Positions 42,301 to 51,334 are shown, counted from the first letter of the stretch. The stretch is DNA of 64,000 bases from Parabacteroides sp. FAFU027 (GCF_022808675.1 NZ_JAKZKV010000013.1:62001-126000), one strand, 5' to 3'. Made by a program: numbers and translations. Notes: generated by a model from the letters alone, not told the origin.

Positions 42301-45300
42301 TACTCGCAATTCATTCACCCATATCTCAGCAGATTTTGAATTAGTAGAATTATTACGCACCCCGATCATAATAGTCTTGACATCTGACAAAGAAGGGCTT
42401 CCCACAACCGTAATCTTGTTTGCAGGGTTATCCGGATCGGACAATGTATATGGTGTAATAAAGGTCACGTTTGTGCCGGCTCTGTTTTTTTCTGTGTTTC
42501 TTTTCGTCTTAGTATCGGTCAAAACAGAAAGCGGAAAATCAAACATATTCGTAACCGGCCAAACTTCTAAACGACTTTTTGTCGAATTTGCAAGATATTC
42601 CCCCCATTCAGTCAGTGTGAGAGGAATCTCATATTCATAATAGTTATTTTTATAGTCAGAACCTAATCTAATAAAAACGGAAAGATCTCCCGATTTAGGT
42701 GTCTTATCATCTTCAGCGATTTTCTCCGCATGAGAGTACATTTGCAGACGCTTATACTGGCGAAGATCTATGCCTGAACCTTTGTAAACAGCACGCGCAT
42801 CACTGGCGCCCAAATCAGTAATTTTCAACGAAAGTGCCTGTTCATTTAATTGGGTCAACTGAGGTTGACTTGGGTCAATCACACGGCTAATACCCGGAGG
42901 TAATACATAAGCCACCGGTTTTCGGTTTGCATTTTCTTCGATATTGACTGCCGAAAGTACCAGCGACCCATTGCTTGATGCCGCATTTTGTTTATTCAGG
43001 GTTTGAGTATAAGCACGCCATTCTCCGCGAATTAATTCTAAAGTTGCAAAACGAAGAATTACAGAATCCTGGAAACCGGTAAGATACATACGCATAAAAC
43101 GTATGGTCTTAAAATCCTTGATATTATTTATTGCTTTATTATAATCATGGACCGGAATTTTAAACTGATACCAGGTTACAGGTTTATTATTAACCAAAGC
43201 AACTCGTTTATCTGTTATAAAGTTGTTACCGATAGTTGTGTCCTTGTGGTTGATTTGAACGCGATATTCAAAGTAGCGTTCATATTCATTCAAAGTATTA
43301 TCCTGATTAATATCCTCAACATCTGGTACATTCTTTGCTGCCACATCATATTTCTCGGGAGAATCTGATGATGCTGTTGAGTTTCCCTCTGTACCGTTAT
43401 AGCGTTTGTAACGATTTAGAATGCTTACTTTATCCTTGTCAAAATCAGAACCTCGGAAATAGTGATAATTATCTCCGGCCGGGTCATTATTAATCTTCTC
43501 GTACGCAGCATCAGTCAGGTAACCTTTTAAGGAAGCTAAATAACTGGCATAGGTCGAAAACGATTTTTCTTCTGTTGTTGAAAGCCCATCCAATCCGATG
43601 TCTTGTAACTTCCGAAGTCCGGTAGTGTTATCAAAAGCATAAGTCAGAGATTGTCTTTTTGAGATGTACCCCCAATTTGTAGAATCGACAATGCTTTTAT
43701 CGCCTGTAAAGCCATTTTCAAAAGACTTTTTCCCATCCTTGAGGATATCTTCAGAAACCTCCCCGAGATTGAATACCAATTCTCCATTACTTCCCTTTTG
43801 AGCATCGGATTCATTTACAAATGGATCCATCATCCAAAACTCAATATATTCGATATTAGAGCTTTCAAAGTCTGTAATATCAAGTTTACGCATCACCCCC
43901 CCCCAGCGTTTGGCCGGGTCCCTTAAAGTACCATCGGGGTTGATACCGGATGAATAACTTGTTGGATTGACATCCAGGTTGTAAGGGCCTCTTTCTTTTG
44001 GATAATAGGCAACGTTAAGCACCGGTATTATTGATGTTTCGCCATACACCCTTGATTTATTCGGGAAAATCTCCTGTTCAGTTACTTCTCGAACAAAGTT
44101 ATTCTGACGTTGCTCTTTATCTGCCTTAATGTGAGCCGGCATCAAAGATGAGCTGGTCCGCGTAAAGATCCCATCAATCTGATACCAGGCCAGAAGAGCC
44201 CGGTTTTTCCCGTAGCTTATGTCGTTTGACAATTTTGACTCAGCAAATTCCGAAGGTGTTGAAGCAATCGTCCAGGGATAATATTCACGCAAACTGTATC
44301 CTGTCTGTGTCGCCTCAAAGTCATCCAGATAAGAAGTTCCCTGGTTTCCCAGTTCTTTAGCATGACCGGGATTTAACTTCGCAAATTCTGCATTAACAGT
44401 AAGATAAGACGGTGCCTTTGCATTGATAAAAGGAACTTTGTTTACAAGATCTGTCAACCACTGGAATTGCTTACGGTACGAAGTATTGAAGCCCCATATT
44501 GTATTGCTGATTGACTCCTCACCCATATTGACTTTTTGTGTCAATGGCTTTTCAGATAAGTGCATAATCGTACCACCCACGGTGAAATTCGGATTGAACT
44601 CATAATTCAGATTCAACCCTGTCAACGTTTTGCGCTGCATGCTAAATGTGGATTGATTCTCAAGCGATACACTCACCGGAGTTCCTGATTCCAATATATT
44701 ACTATTGAGAATGGTCACCACACCCATCGCATAATCTACCGTATAATCGACATTTTCAGTCAACGCTGCTCCCCCGGCTGTTACTTTTACCGATCCCCGC
44801 GGCACATTCATTGCATTCAGTCTGATTTCCGAACCTGATGAGGATTTATATTCTCCTTTCAACAAAAACTTATTCTTTTCGGCAAGTTGTTGGGCAACCG
44901 TTTTAGTTGAATCATAGAGTTCTTGGAAAACATATTTACTCGCCTTGTTAGCGTCAGTAAACTGTTTCGCAAGGTGGGCGCCAAATGGCTCTACAACAGG
45001 AAAGTAAATGCGTCCGGTTTGTGAATTAACGGTAAATCCCTCAACATAGTCAAAGAATCCGTCAGGATAATTCTCATTTTTAGAATCAAGACGGTCCAGA
45101 TTCATGGTTTTCAGCAGGACTTGTTTTCCATTCTTACTTTCAGGCAAATAGTTCACGTAGTTACCGGTAGAATCGCTTTGGTAAACAATATCCATACGGA
45201 ATTTATCTTTCTGAATCTGGTAAGCATTGAGTGCATACACGTTTTTCATCATCAAATTCCACATTTTTGAATCCGGCGAGAACGAGGTGTTTTTCAACAA

Positions 45301-46791
45301 CTTAGCATACAATGTTTTACCGGCAGTTGTATTATCCGACGAAAATTCCCCCACCTGATAAACAGTACCATTCATGGTATATTCGTAAGCCACACACAAT
45401 ACTTCATCCGGTTGAAGCGCCGATTTCAGGGAAACATATCCCAACTGGCTATTGTAGGTATATTCCGAAGATTCAAGCTTGCGTGCACTCTCGATTTTCT
45501 CATAATCCTTTCCTCCCACAATCTGGCCTTCCAATATCTGGCTTGCTTTGCTGATTTCACGTAGATCTGTCCAGGAAGTAATTGTTTTATATAATGAGTT
45601 TGACTCATTATCAGGAACTTCTTTACTTCCGGGTGTCCATTTATTATCAGACAAATCCTTGGCATTATGTTCCCCTAAATCGGTAAAACCTATAATATTA
45701 CGGGCCTGATCATAATTACCTCTTTTATTTGTCACCCATACCTCCATCCGGTTAATAACCATTCCGGAAGAAATATATGGCAATTTGCTCATCCACTTAT
45801 CGTAATTATCCCGGAAGTAGTGAGAAAGAAAGAAGTGGCGATTTTCGTCATACTGATCAATTTTAATTTCAAATGAAGTCGTCTGAACTCCTCCTTTTGC
45901 ATTGACCGTTTTTGACTGGGATTCTTGTTGAGCCAGAATAGCTGTAGCCTTAAGTTTTCCAAACTGCAATGTGGATTTGACCCCAAACAGCGCCTGAGAA
46001 CCTTTTATCAATGAACCGGTAGCCGGCATACTAACATTCCCGGCTTCAATGTTTTTAATAATCTCATCCTCTTTTCCCTGATACTGAAGTTTGATTTTCT
46101 TAGAGTCAAAATCAAACGTTGCCTCCGTATCATAGTTCAGGTTAAAGTTCACTTTATCACCTACTTTGGCATTGACATTCAACTGTACCTTCTCGTCGAA
46201 ATCAAAGTATGTACGTTTGCGGGAACGCTCCGGCAATGAAGGGTTGTCAATTACGTTACGCTTAATCCCAAGCCCGATCTCGGCAGATCCCTGTGTACGA
46301 ATATCAATTCCTCCGGGGCCAAATAATTTATCTGCAGGGCCGAGACCGATTTTCACATTCAAAAATCCGAGATTGTCTTTTCCCTTAGACAGAGCCTCTG
46401 CATTTTTGGACTTGTAATATGACTGCAGGGACTGATAAAAAGTCTGGTTCATATACTCTTTTTCAGTCAGCAAAATCGGAGTCGCTATATCCACATCCCC
46501 CATCCTGGTCCGAATGATATAATTACGTGTATCCGTATCAAATTCAACTGAGGTATTAACATTTTTGGGATTAGGAAGATCAATCGGGTTCTTTTGGCGA
46601 TACTCAGTCGCAGAAGCAGGTGCAAGCTGCGCAACCGGGTAGCGCGATTTTGCGGTAGAATCCTGGCTTGTTGATTTTACCGTCTGATTGGGTATTTGTT
46701 TTTCCCCTCCGGTCTTTGCAAATACACTGATAAATCCGCCTGCCAGTGCAACCAGAGCAAGAGATAAAAGAGGTTGGATTTTATTTTTCAA
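39382..46791 (-). CDS. sprA: SprA (Sov), translocon of the type IX secretion system
   Basis: 2469 residues, close to known SprA/Sov lengths (about 2400-2500). A signal peptide at the N-terminus ends near FAKTGG. The early GFLNVKIGLGPADKLFGPGGIDIRTQGSAEIGLGIKRN block and a second related region around the middle correspond to the repeated SprA_N segments. The remainder is a long series of amphipathic beta strands forming the giant outer-membrane barrel, ending with strands SNTNFGISMKFTLTR. SprA is the pore through which folded cargo with type IX signals crosses the outer membrane. The gene follows ruvA by 26 bases; no other type IX gene is in the window. It is the largest gene here, with no frameshift. 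Confidence 0.96.
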   Translation of the reverse strand: MKNKIQPLLSLALVALAGGFISVFAKTGGEKQIPNQTVKSTSQDSTAKSRYPVAQLAPASATEYRQKNPIDLPNPKNVNTSVEFDTDTRNYIIRTRMGDVDIATPILLTEKEYMNQTFYQSLQSYYKSKNAEALSKGKDNLGFLNVKIGLGPADKLFGPGGIDIRTQGSAEIGLGIKRNVIDNPSLPERSRKRTYFDFDEKVQLNVNAKVGDKVNFNLNYDTEATFDFDSKKIKLQYQGKEDEIIKNIEAGNVSMPATGSLIKGSQALFGVKSTLQFGKLKATAILAQQESQSKTVNAKGGVQTTSFEIKIDQYDENRHFFLSHYFRDNYDKWMSKLPYISSGMVINRMEVWVTNKRGNYDQARNIIGFTDLGEHNAKDLSDNKWTPGSKEVPDNESNSLYKTITSWTDLREISKASQILEGQIVGGKDYEKIESARKLESSEYTYNSQLGYVSLKSALQPDEVLCVAYEYTMNGTVYQVGEFSSDNTTAGKTLYAKLLKNTSFSPDSKMWNLMMKNVYALNAYQIQKDKFRMDIVYQSDSTGNYVNYLPESKNGKQVLLKTMNLDRLDSKNENYPDGFFDYVEGFTVNSQTGRIYFPVVEPFGAHLAKQFTDANKASKYVFQELYDSTKTVAQQLAEKNKFLLKGEYKSSSGSEIRLNAMNVPRGSVKVTAGGAALTENVDYTVDYAMGVVTILNSNILESGTPVSVSLENQSTFSMQRKTLTGLNLNYEFNPNFTVGGTIMHLSEKPLTQKVNMGEESISNTIWGFNTSYRKQFQWLTDLVNKVPFINAKAPSYLTVNAEFAKLNPGHAKELGNQGTSYLDDFEATQTGYSLREYYPWTIASTPSEFAESKLSNDISYGKNRALLAWYQIDGIFTRTSSSLMPAHIKADKEQRQNNFVREVTEQEIFPNKSRVYGETSIIPVLNVAYYPKERGPYNLDVNPTSYSSGINPDGTLRDPAKRWGGVMRKLDITDFESSNIEYIEFWMMDPFVNESDAQKGSNGELVFNLGEVSEDILKDGKKSFENGFTGDKSIVDSTNWGYISKRQSLTYAFDNTTGLRKLQDIGLDGLSTTEEKSFSTYASYLASLKGYLTDAAYEKINNDPAGDNYHYFRGSDFDKDKVSILNRYKRYNGTEGNSTASSDSPEKYDVAAKNVPDVEDINQDNTLNEYERYFEYRVQINHKDTTIGNNFITDKRVALVNNKPVTWYQFKIPVHDYNKAINNIKDFKTIRFMRMYLTGFQDSVILRFATLELIRGEWRAYTQTLNKQNAASSNGSLVLSAVNIEENANRKPVAYVLPPGISRVIDPSQPQLTQLNEQALSLKITDLGASDARAVYKGSGIDLRQYKRLQMYSHAEKIAEDDKTPKSGDLSVFIRLGSDYKNNYYEYEIPLTLTEWGEYLANSTKSRLEVWPVTNMFDFPLSVLTDTKTKRNTEKNRAGTNVTFITPYTLSDPDNPANKITVVGSPSLSDVKTIMIGVRNNSTNSKSAEIWVNELRVTGFNEDGGWALTGNANLAISDIASLNVSGLKQTAGFGSIEQSVSERLTEDYQQMNVAANVELGRLVPEKVKLKAPLFYSYSEQVTSPKYSATDQDLLLQNVLNTYNTQEKRDSIKDLSQTLVKVRSFSVSSLKFDIQSKKPMPYDPANFSVGYAYNESNKHNPTTAWEISRDYRGMFTYNYSPMLKAWEPFNKVKAKSLKVVKDFGINFLPNNFGFNTNITRNYYEMLSRDLNNPTTGKLEISDPLLSWKKDFLWDRQFSLRWDFTKQIKFNINAATNARIDEPNVPVNRRLFPERYEDWKDTVNMNLRKLGRPLTYSQTANLTWTLPLSKIGFLDWTTADVKYNSSYNWDRGAYIDANTEYGNTIRNQMQIGFDSRLNLEQLYNKFKFLKDANRKFSSLQQSQGMPRRNDVMAKKEFKQTISLRKDTTLTIYHNLNSRNVKVIARKADNSLYEVSYKVIDNNKIVINSRGALSLQLTVTPGPRMEDSPIYEIGQYIARGLMSVRNISIGYRRINAMSLPSFQPEVGAFFGQGREAGLMAPGLDFAFGLTDKSYIERANNKGWLLGVGNDSTKLVTPATYNINDELQIRANVEPIRGLKIELNATRNTNNNKQIQFMYEGMPEIFTGSFTMTTIAISTSLRSVNAKRGYQSDAFDQFVKNVQTITGRIEGKYQGVIYPNSGFNKDNMTYPTYYDSKYGGVNSSSADVLIPAFIAAYTGKDANNIELSAFPSLKSLLPNWRITYDGLNQLPFIKSALKALSLNHAYRCTYSVGSYSSFTNWIAGIGAGDDLGFIRDVLTGNPIPSSPYDISSVAITESYSPLIGVDATLKNNMSIHGEYKDSRNVALNISSNQIVESLADEFVVGLGYKIADFKIFESNEKSKSNFKNDLNLRGDISYRLNQALIRKIADNFTQPTSGTSNITVKLSADYAMSKALTLRAFLDKQINKPLVSSSSYPVSNTNFGISMKFTLTR

Positions 46792-46817
46792 AACATAGAA
46801 GTTTTTGAATGAACAAA

Positions 46818-47399
46818 TTACAGTAACTTAAGAGCTGACTTAATCACCTGTTCCACCGTCATTTGAGGCGATTCAGAGAGCAGCTTGCGTACCACTTTAG
46901 CCGATGCAGCCTGCATAAAGCCTAGCATGATTAATGCAGCAACTGCTTCATTTTCCGTTTCGGAATGAGCCAATGCACCCATAATTAACGAGTCTCCCGA
47001 GGCTTTTATTTTGTCTTTCAGGTCAACAATAATACGTTCTGCTGTTTTAGCACCGATACCTTTCACTGTTTTAAGCAGTTTGGAATTACCGGATGCAATG
47101 GTTGATTCCAGTTCCGCTACGGTCATCGAGGAAAGAATCACCCTTGCAGTATTGGTCCCGACCCCCGAAACGGAGATCAGCAGAAGAAAAATCTCCCGCT
47201 CATGCTTATCCCGGAAGCCATAAAGCAGATGCGCATCTTCACGAATGGCCTCGTAAACGTAAAGTTTTATACGATGGCCTACCGACATATTTTGATAAGT
47301 ATTGAGCGATATATTAATAAAATACCCCAGGCCGTTACAGTCAACAACCACACTTGCGGGCGTAAGTTCTACAATTTCTCCGGAAATATAATCAAGCAT
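46818..47399 (-). CDS. ruvA: Holliday junction branch-migration protein RuvA
   Basis: 193 residues. An N-terminal OB domain ([30 protein letters not shown]) is followed by two helix-hairpin-helix motifs ([17 protein letters not shown] and [21 protein letters not shown]) and a C-terminal RuvB-contacting domain. RuvA tetramers bind four-way junctions and guide RuvB. The gene is upstream of sprA on the same strand with a 26-base gap, so both are probably on one transcript. A candidate -7 box (TATTTTTG on the minus strand) lies at 47546-47553, implying a leader of about 140 bases. Confidence 0.96.
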   Translation of the reverse strand: MLDYISGEIVELTPASVVVDCNGLGYFINISLNTYQNMSVGHRIKLYVYEAIREDAHLLYGFRDKHEREIFLLLISVSGVGTNTARVILSSMTVAELESTIASGNSKLLKTVKGIGAKTAERIIVDLKDKIKASGDSLIMGALAHSETENEAVAALIMLGFMQAASAKVVRKLLSESPQMTVEQVIKSALKLL

Positions 47400-47631
47400 A
47401 AATCTCTTAATTTTTCGGGTCTGATTTTTATGGTTTACTACTCAAAATCGCAAGTTGGGTAATTCTTATTTTCAAGTTGTTAACTCAACAAAAAGACAAA
47501 ACAGACATGCGTGTCTACATTTACCCTAATTTACGATAAGAGCCACAAAAATATAACAAATTCCCGAACAAATAAGAGCGCTATTAATATTGTTTATTTC
47601 GAACAACAAAGAATATTCACCCTGAATGGAC

Positions 47632-47639
47632 TATTTTTG
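47632..47639 (+). promoter_or_regulatory. -7 promoter box of the YkgJ-like gene
   Basis: TATTTTTG matches TAnnTTTG. It lies after the upstream ATG at 47626 and so points to the ATG at 47656 as the real start. Confidence 0.55.
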
Positions 47640-47655
47640 CAACAAATTTCAAAGC

Positions 47656-48147
47656 ATGACAGATTTGAGCCAACTGGCGGAAAAAGCTAAAAAACAGGAA
47701 AAGCAGTTTAAGCTCTTTTTCAAAGGACTGAAGAAGAACCAGCTCCGGGATTTGGATGACACGATTCATGACATTCATGAAGAGGTTTTCGAAGAGACAA
47801 ACTGCCTGGAATGTGCCAATTGTTGCCGTTGCCTTGGCCCCCGCATTACCGACCGGGATATTGAAAAAATTGCTTCTGCTCTTCGGCTAAAGCCACATGA
47901 AGTCGTTGCCTCCTACCTTAGAATAGATGAGGACAACGATTATGTTTTTAAATCAATGCCCTGCCCTTTTCTGATGCCGGATAATTATTGCAGCATTTAC
48001 GAAAACCGACCCAAGGCTTGTCGCGAATATCCGCATACCGACCGGAAGAAGTTTTTTCAAATCCATCAATTGACCATCCGTAATGCACAGACCTGCCCGG
48101 CTGTATTCGAAATACTGGAGCAGCTTAAAGCAGAGTTCGAAGGCTAA
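47656..48147 (+). CDS. YkgJ-family cysteine cluster protein (Zn/Fe-chelating, UPF0153)
   Basis: 163 residues from ATG 47656. A charged N-terminal helix precedes the cysteine cluster CX2CX2CCXC (Cys50, 53, 56, 57 and 59 in CLECANCCRC). Later Cys in MPCPFL, YCSIY, KACREYP and QTCPA complete the usual eight or nine. The family is thought to bind zinc or an iron-sulfur cluster; its role is not established. The ATG at 47626 is rejected because the -7 box lies downstream of it. It is a single gene. Confidence 0.85.
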   Translation: MTDLSQLAEKAKKQEKQFKLFFKGLKKNQLRDLDDTIHDIHEEVFEETNCLECANCCRCLGPRITDRDIEKIASALRLKPHEVVASYLRIDEDNDYVFKSMPCPFLMPDNYCSIYENRPKACREYPHTDRKKFFQIHQLTIRNAQTCPAVFEILEQLKAEFEG

Positions 48148-48179
48148 TTTGGCGATACAATCGTTTTTGAGTAATTTTG
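48148..48179 (+). promoter_or_regulatory. Promoter of aroC
   Basis: TTTG at 48148-48151, exactly 20 bases, then TAATTTTG at 48172-48179. This is one of the best matches to the Bacteroidota consensus in the window. The leader would be about 75 bases. Confidence 0.65.
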
Positions 48180-48259
48180 CGTGATCATATTGGGTGTTTT
48201 TACATTAGGTATTCTACTGTAATTCACTTGACTCAAACTAACAAGCACAATCAGACCCA

Positions 48260-49333
48260 ATGAATTCATTCGGAAATATTTTCAAACTAACCTCTTTTGG
48301 TGAATCACACGGTAAAGGCATCGGCGGTGTAATCGACGGAGTTCCTTCCGGAATAGAAATAGACATGGCTTTTATCCAAAGCGAGCTAGACCGCCGCAAA
48401 CCCGGCCAATCCAAAATCACCACCCCCCGCAAAGAAAATGACGAAGTTTCGTTCCTTTCGGGAATCTATGACGGCAAGACAACCGGCACCCCAATCGGTT
48501 TCGTCATCTATAATGAAAACCAGCACTCTTCAGACTATGATAATCTGAAAGAGCTATACAGACCATCTCACGCTGACTTCACTTATGCCTCCAAATACGG
48601 CAATCGGGACCATCGTGGCGGTGGCCGCTCATCTGCCCGCGAAACCATCTCCCGCGTTGTAGCAGGTGCAATTGCCAAGCTGGCTCTCAAACAACTAGGT
48701 ATCGAAATTATCGCTTACACGTCACAAGTGGGGTCCGTAGCCCTGACAGGCTCGTACCAAGATTACGACCTTTCAACCATAGAAAACACCCCCGTTCGCT
48801 GTCCGGACGCGGAAGTGGCAGAAAAGATGATTGAGCTCATCCACCAGATGAAAGCAGAAGGCGACACGATCGGCGGTGTAATTTCGTGTGTAATCAAAGG
48901 TACGCCCGTAGGACTGGGAGCTCCGGTTTTTGACAAACTACATGCAGCTTTGGGGAATGCCATGCTAAGCATAAATGCGGTAAAAGGATTCGAATACGGA
49001 ATGGGATTTGCCGGAGTCGGGCTTCGTGGCTCTGAGATGAACGATGCATTCTACAATGACAACGGCACCATCCGCACGCGCACCAACCATTCCGGAGGTA
49101 TCCAGGGGGGAATCTCCAACGGAGAGGACATCTACTTCCGTGTAGCATTCAAACCCATTGCTACCCTATTGAGAAATGTGGAAACAGTAGATAATGAAGG
49201 CAACGAAATCACTTTAAAAGCCAAAGGTCGTCACGACTCCTGCGTGCTGCCCCGCGCAGTACCCATCGTAGAAGCAATGGCCGCCATGGTTATTTTCGAC
49301 CATTATCTGATAAACAGAACCACTAAACTCTGA
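48260..49333 (+). CDS. aroC: Chorismate synthase
   Basis: 357 residues. It catalyses the last shikimate-pathway step, EPSP to chorismate, using reduced FMN. The three family signatures are present: [18 protein letters not shown] at the start, [17 protein letters not shown] in the middle and [19 protein letters not shown] near the end. Length is typical. It is not linked to other aro genes here and has its own promoter and terminator. Confidence 0.97.
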   Translation: MNSFGNIFKLTSFGESHGKGIGGVIDGVPSGIEIDMAFIQSELDRRKPGQSKITTPRKENDEVSFLSGIYDGKTTGTPIGFVIYNENQHSSDYDNLKELYRPSHADFTYASKYGNRDHRGGGRSSARETISRVVAGAIAKLALKQLGIEIIAYTSQVGSVALTGSYQDYDLSTIENTPVRCPDAEVAEKMIELIHQMKAEGDTIGGVISCVIKGTPVGLGAPVFDKLHAALGNAMLSINAVKGFEYGMGFAGVGLRGSEMNDAFYNDNGTIRTRTNHSGGIQGGISNGEDIYFRVAFKPIATLLRNVETVDNEGNEITLKAKGRHDSCVLPRAVPIVEAMAAMVIFDHYLINRTTKL

Positions 49334-49355
49334 TTTATTTACAGAATATCATATT

Positions 49356-49390
49356 AACGTCTGGCTCAATGATGAGCCAGACGTTTTTTT
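49356..49390 (+). terminator. Terminator of aroC
   Basis: AACGTCTGGCTC pairs perfectly with GAGCCAGACGTT (49374-49385), followed by a T run. Confidence 0.9.
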
Positions 49391-49470
49391 ATTTCAATCC
49401 ACGGCAAAAAACAAATAACAACTGAACACAAACAAAAAAAGGCCACCGAAACTTCGATGACCTTATTTTG

Positions 49471-49544
49471 CTCTTCAAGTAGGACTTGAACCTACGACCC
49501 TCTGATTAACAGTCAGATGCTCTAACCGACTGAGCTATTGAAGA
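49471..49544 (-). tRNA. tRNA-Asn (anticodon GTT), array copy 4 in transcription order
   Basis: Anticodon loop CTGTTAA, acceptor TCTTCAA / TTGAAGA, discriminator G. This copy differs from the other three by a compensated change in the seventh acceptor pair (A-T instead of G-C). CCA is not encoded. Confidence 0.95.
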
Positions 49545-49567
49545 GTGTATAACCAATAAAACTTTTG

Positions 49568-49641
49568 CTCTTCAGGTAGGACTTGAACCTACGACCCTCT
49601 GATTAACAGTCAGATGCTCTAACCGACTGAGCTACTGAAGA
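49568..49641 (-). tRNA. tRNA-Asn (anticodon GTT), array copy 3
   Basis: Same fold, with acceptor TCTTCAG / CTGAAGA and anticodon GTT; the gene sequence is identical to copies 1 and 2. The spacer to the next copy repeats GTGTATAACCAATAAAAC. Confidence 0.95.
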
Positions 49642-49666
49642 GTGTGTATAACCAATAAAACTTTTG

Positions 49667-49740
49667 CTCTTCAGGTAGGACTTGAACCTACGACCCTCTG
49701 ATTAACAGTCAGATGCTCTAACCGACTGAGCTACTGAAGA
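49667..49740 (-). tRNA. tRNA-Asn (anticodon GTT), array copy 2
   Basis: Identical gene sequence to the neighbouring copies, with acceptor TCTTCAG / CTGAAGA. Tandem unit length is 96 to 99 bases across the array. Confidence 0.95.
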
Positions 49741-49763
49741 GTGTATAACCAATAAAACTTTTG

Positions 49764-49837
49764 CTCTTCAGGTAGGACTTGAACCTACGACCCTCTGATT
49801 AACAGTCAGATGCTCTAACCGACTGAGCTACTGAAGA
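49764..49837 (-). tRNA. tRNA-Asn (anticodon GTT), array copy 1 (promoter-proximal)
   Basis: First transcribed copy, with acceptor TCTTCAG / CTGAAGA and anticodon GTT. Its promoter box lies about 30 bases upstream at 49866-49873. Confidence 0.95.
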
Positions 49838-49865
49838 GTGATGCACCTCCTTTGAAAATGCAGTG

Positions 49866-49896
49866 CAAAAGTAATAGGTTATTCGCAATTATGCAA
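49866..49896 (-). promoter_or_regulatory. Promoter of the tRNA-Asn array
   Basis: On the minus strand TTG (49894-49896), 20 bases, then TACTTTTG (49866-49873). It overlaps the region of the divergent sugar-kinase promoter. Confidence 0.6.
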
Positions 49897-49904
49897 TATC
49901 TTTG
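49897..49904 (+). promoter_or_regulatory. -7 promoter box of the PfkB-family kinase gene
   Basis: TATCTTTG matches TAnnTTTG, 21 bases before the ATG, and abuts the -33 element of the divergent tRNA promoter. Confidence 0.55.
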
Positions 49905-49924
49905 CACAATAAAATCACAAAAAA

Positions 49925-50911
49925 ATGAGAGTACTTGGAATGGGCAATGCCCTTGTGGACGTGCTTACACAACTTAAATCAGATGATTCTCTGAACGTTA
50001 TGGGTCTTCCCAAAGGCAGTATGCAATTAATCGATGAAGCGAAATTATTTTCAATTATCGACGAAATAAAGTCATTTGAAAGCAAACATGCCTCCGGTGG
50101 ATCGGCAGCAAACACAATTTGCGGCTTAGCTCAGCTGGGTATTTATTCTGGTTTTATCGGTAAAACAGGCCCCGATCATTACGGCAAACTATATGCAGAG
50201 GAATTAAAAAAGAACAATGTTATTCCTCATTTGCTCGAAAACGACATGGCATCGGGATGTGCAATGGCCATGATCACTCCGGATGGTGAACGTACCTTCG
50301 GCACCTACCTGGGAGCTGCCGCCACCCTGGAGGTCGACGATATTAAACCTGAAATATTCGAAAACTATCAATACTTCCATATAGAAGGATATCTGATCCA
50401 AAATCCGGAACTGATCCGCAAAGCATGCAAACTGGCTAAAGCGGCAGGTTGCAAAATCGCTCTTGATATGGCAAGCTACAATGTGGTTGAAGCTAATCTT
50501 GATTTCTTCCGCGAATTATTGACGGAATATACCGACATCGTTTTTGCCAATGAGGAAGAAGCCTATGCCTTTACCGGTAAAGAACCGGAAGAAGCATTGG
50601 AAATACTCGGTGAACTCTGCGAAATTGCAGTTGTGAAAGTCGGAGCGAAAGGCTCATTAATTAAACGGGGAGAAGAAATCGCTACTGCTCAGGCCATCGA
50701 AGCTTCATGCCTCGACACAACCGGAGCCGGGGACCTCTATGCTGCTGGTTTCCTTTACGGACTAATCCATAATCATCCGTTACAGGTTTGCGGTCAAATC
50801 GGATCATTACTTTCGGGCAACGTTATCGAAGTTATTGGTGCAAAAATGGACGCGGAACGTTGGGACGCAATCAAAGACCGCGTCTCCCAAATCACTCTGG
50901 GCAACAACTAA
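49925..50911 (+). CDS. PfkB-family carbohydrate/nucleoside kinase (adenosine kinase-like)
   Basis: 328 residues of the ribokinase fold. The N-terminal GMGNALVDVLTQL and GGSAANTICGLAQLG, and the C-terminal DTTGAGDLYAAGFLYG with the catalytic Asp of GAGD, are the two PfkB signatures. The overall pattern is close to the adenosine-kinase/ribokinase branch common in Bacteroidota; the substrate (adenosine, another nucleoside or a sugar) cannot be fixed from sequence. It is a single gene with its own promoter and terminator, divergent from the tRNA-Asn array. Confidence 0.9.
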   Translation: MRVLGMGNALVDVLTQLKSDDSLNVMGLPKGSMQLIDEAKLFSIIDEIKSFESKHASGGSAANTICGLAQLGIYSGFIGKTGPDHYGKLYAEELKKNNVIPHLLENDMASGCAMAMITPDGERTFGTYLGAAATLEVDDIKPEIFENYQYFHIEGYLIQNPELIRKACKLAKAAGCKIALDMASYNVVEANLDFFRELLTEYTDIVFANEEEAYAFTGKEPEEALEILGELCEIAVVKVGAKGSLIKRGEEIATAQAIEASCLDTTGAGDLYAAGFLYGLIHNHPLQVCGQIGSLLSGNVIEVIGAKMDAERWDAIKDRVSQITLGNN

Positions 50912-50931
50912 TACCCAAATTAAAGATACAC

Positions 50932-50960
50932 AAGGGAGTCTCTGCAGGCTCCCTTTTTTA
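50932..50960 (+). terminator. Terminator of the PfkB-family gene
   Basis: AAGGGAG pairs with CTCCCTT, followed by a T run. Confidence 0.85.
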
Positions 50961-50984
50961 GATCTATAACGCTTTGTGCGTATC

Positions 50985-51229
50985 TTTGCCACGAATCGTA
51001 GTTCGACGAAGGCAATCCACGAATAAGAAAGTATCTTTTCTTTTTCGGTTTTGAAAAAGCATTTGTGGTATTCGGTCTTTATTTATTCATGATTTCAGCA
51101 AGCTAGCCTCTCTAAATTAATTTGAGTCCACTCCGAAAACGAAGTTTTTCGGAGATTCGCGAAATTTCAGTTTTCAGATTGTTAATCTTCAGCGTAGTAT
51201 AAATGTGATATTCGTGGATTCGTGGCAAA
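50985..51229. repeat. 245-bp element with 13-bp perfect terminal inverted repeats
   Basis: TTTGCCACGAATC at 50985-50997 and GATTCGTGGCAAA at 51217-51229 are exact inverted copies. Second inner copies of the CCACGAAT / ATTCGTGG words lie just inside both ends. A strong internal hairpin CTCCGAAAA / TTTTCGGAG is at 51131-51154. There is no ORF of note. Part of a 639-base gap between the kinase and protease genes. Confidence 0.65.
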
Positions 51230-51334
51230 AATAACTTTTCGGAGCAAACTCAATTTGTGAATCGAAGATCAACGAAGTTAATTCGTGGCTTACAATTTTG
51301 ATTTATGTCTTGTTTTTCGGAATAATTACACGAA

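Noticed and set aside
49471-49837. Regular repeats of about 74 bases with short near-identical spacers, CRISPR-like at first sight
   Set aside because: Each unit folds as tRNA-Asn and the spacers are alike, the opposite of CRISPR spacers.
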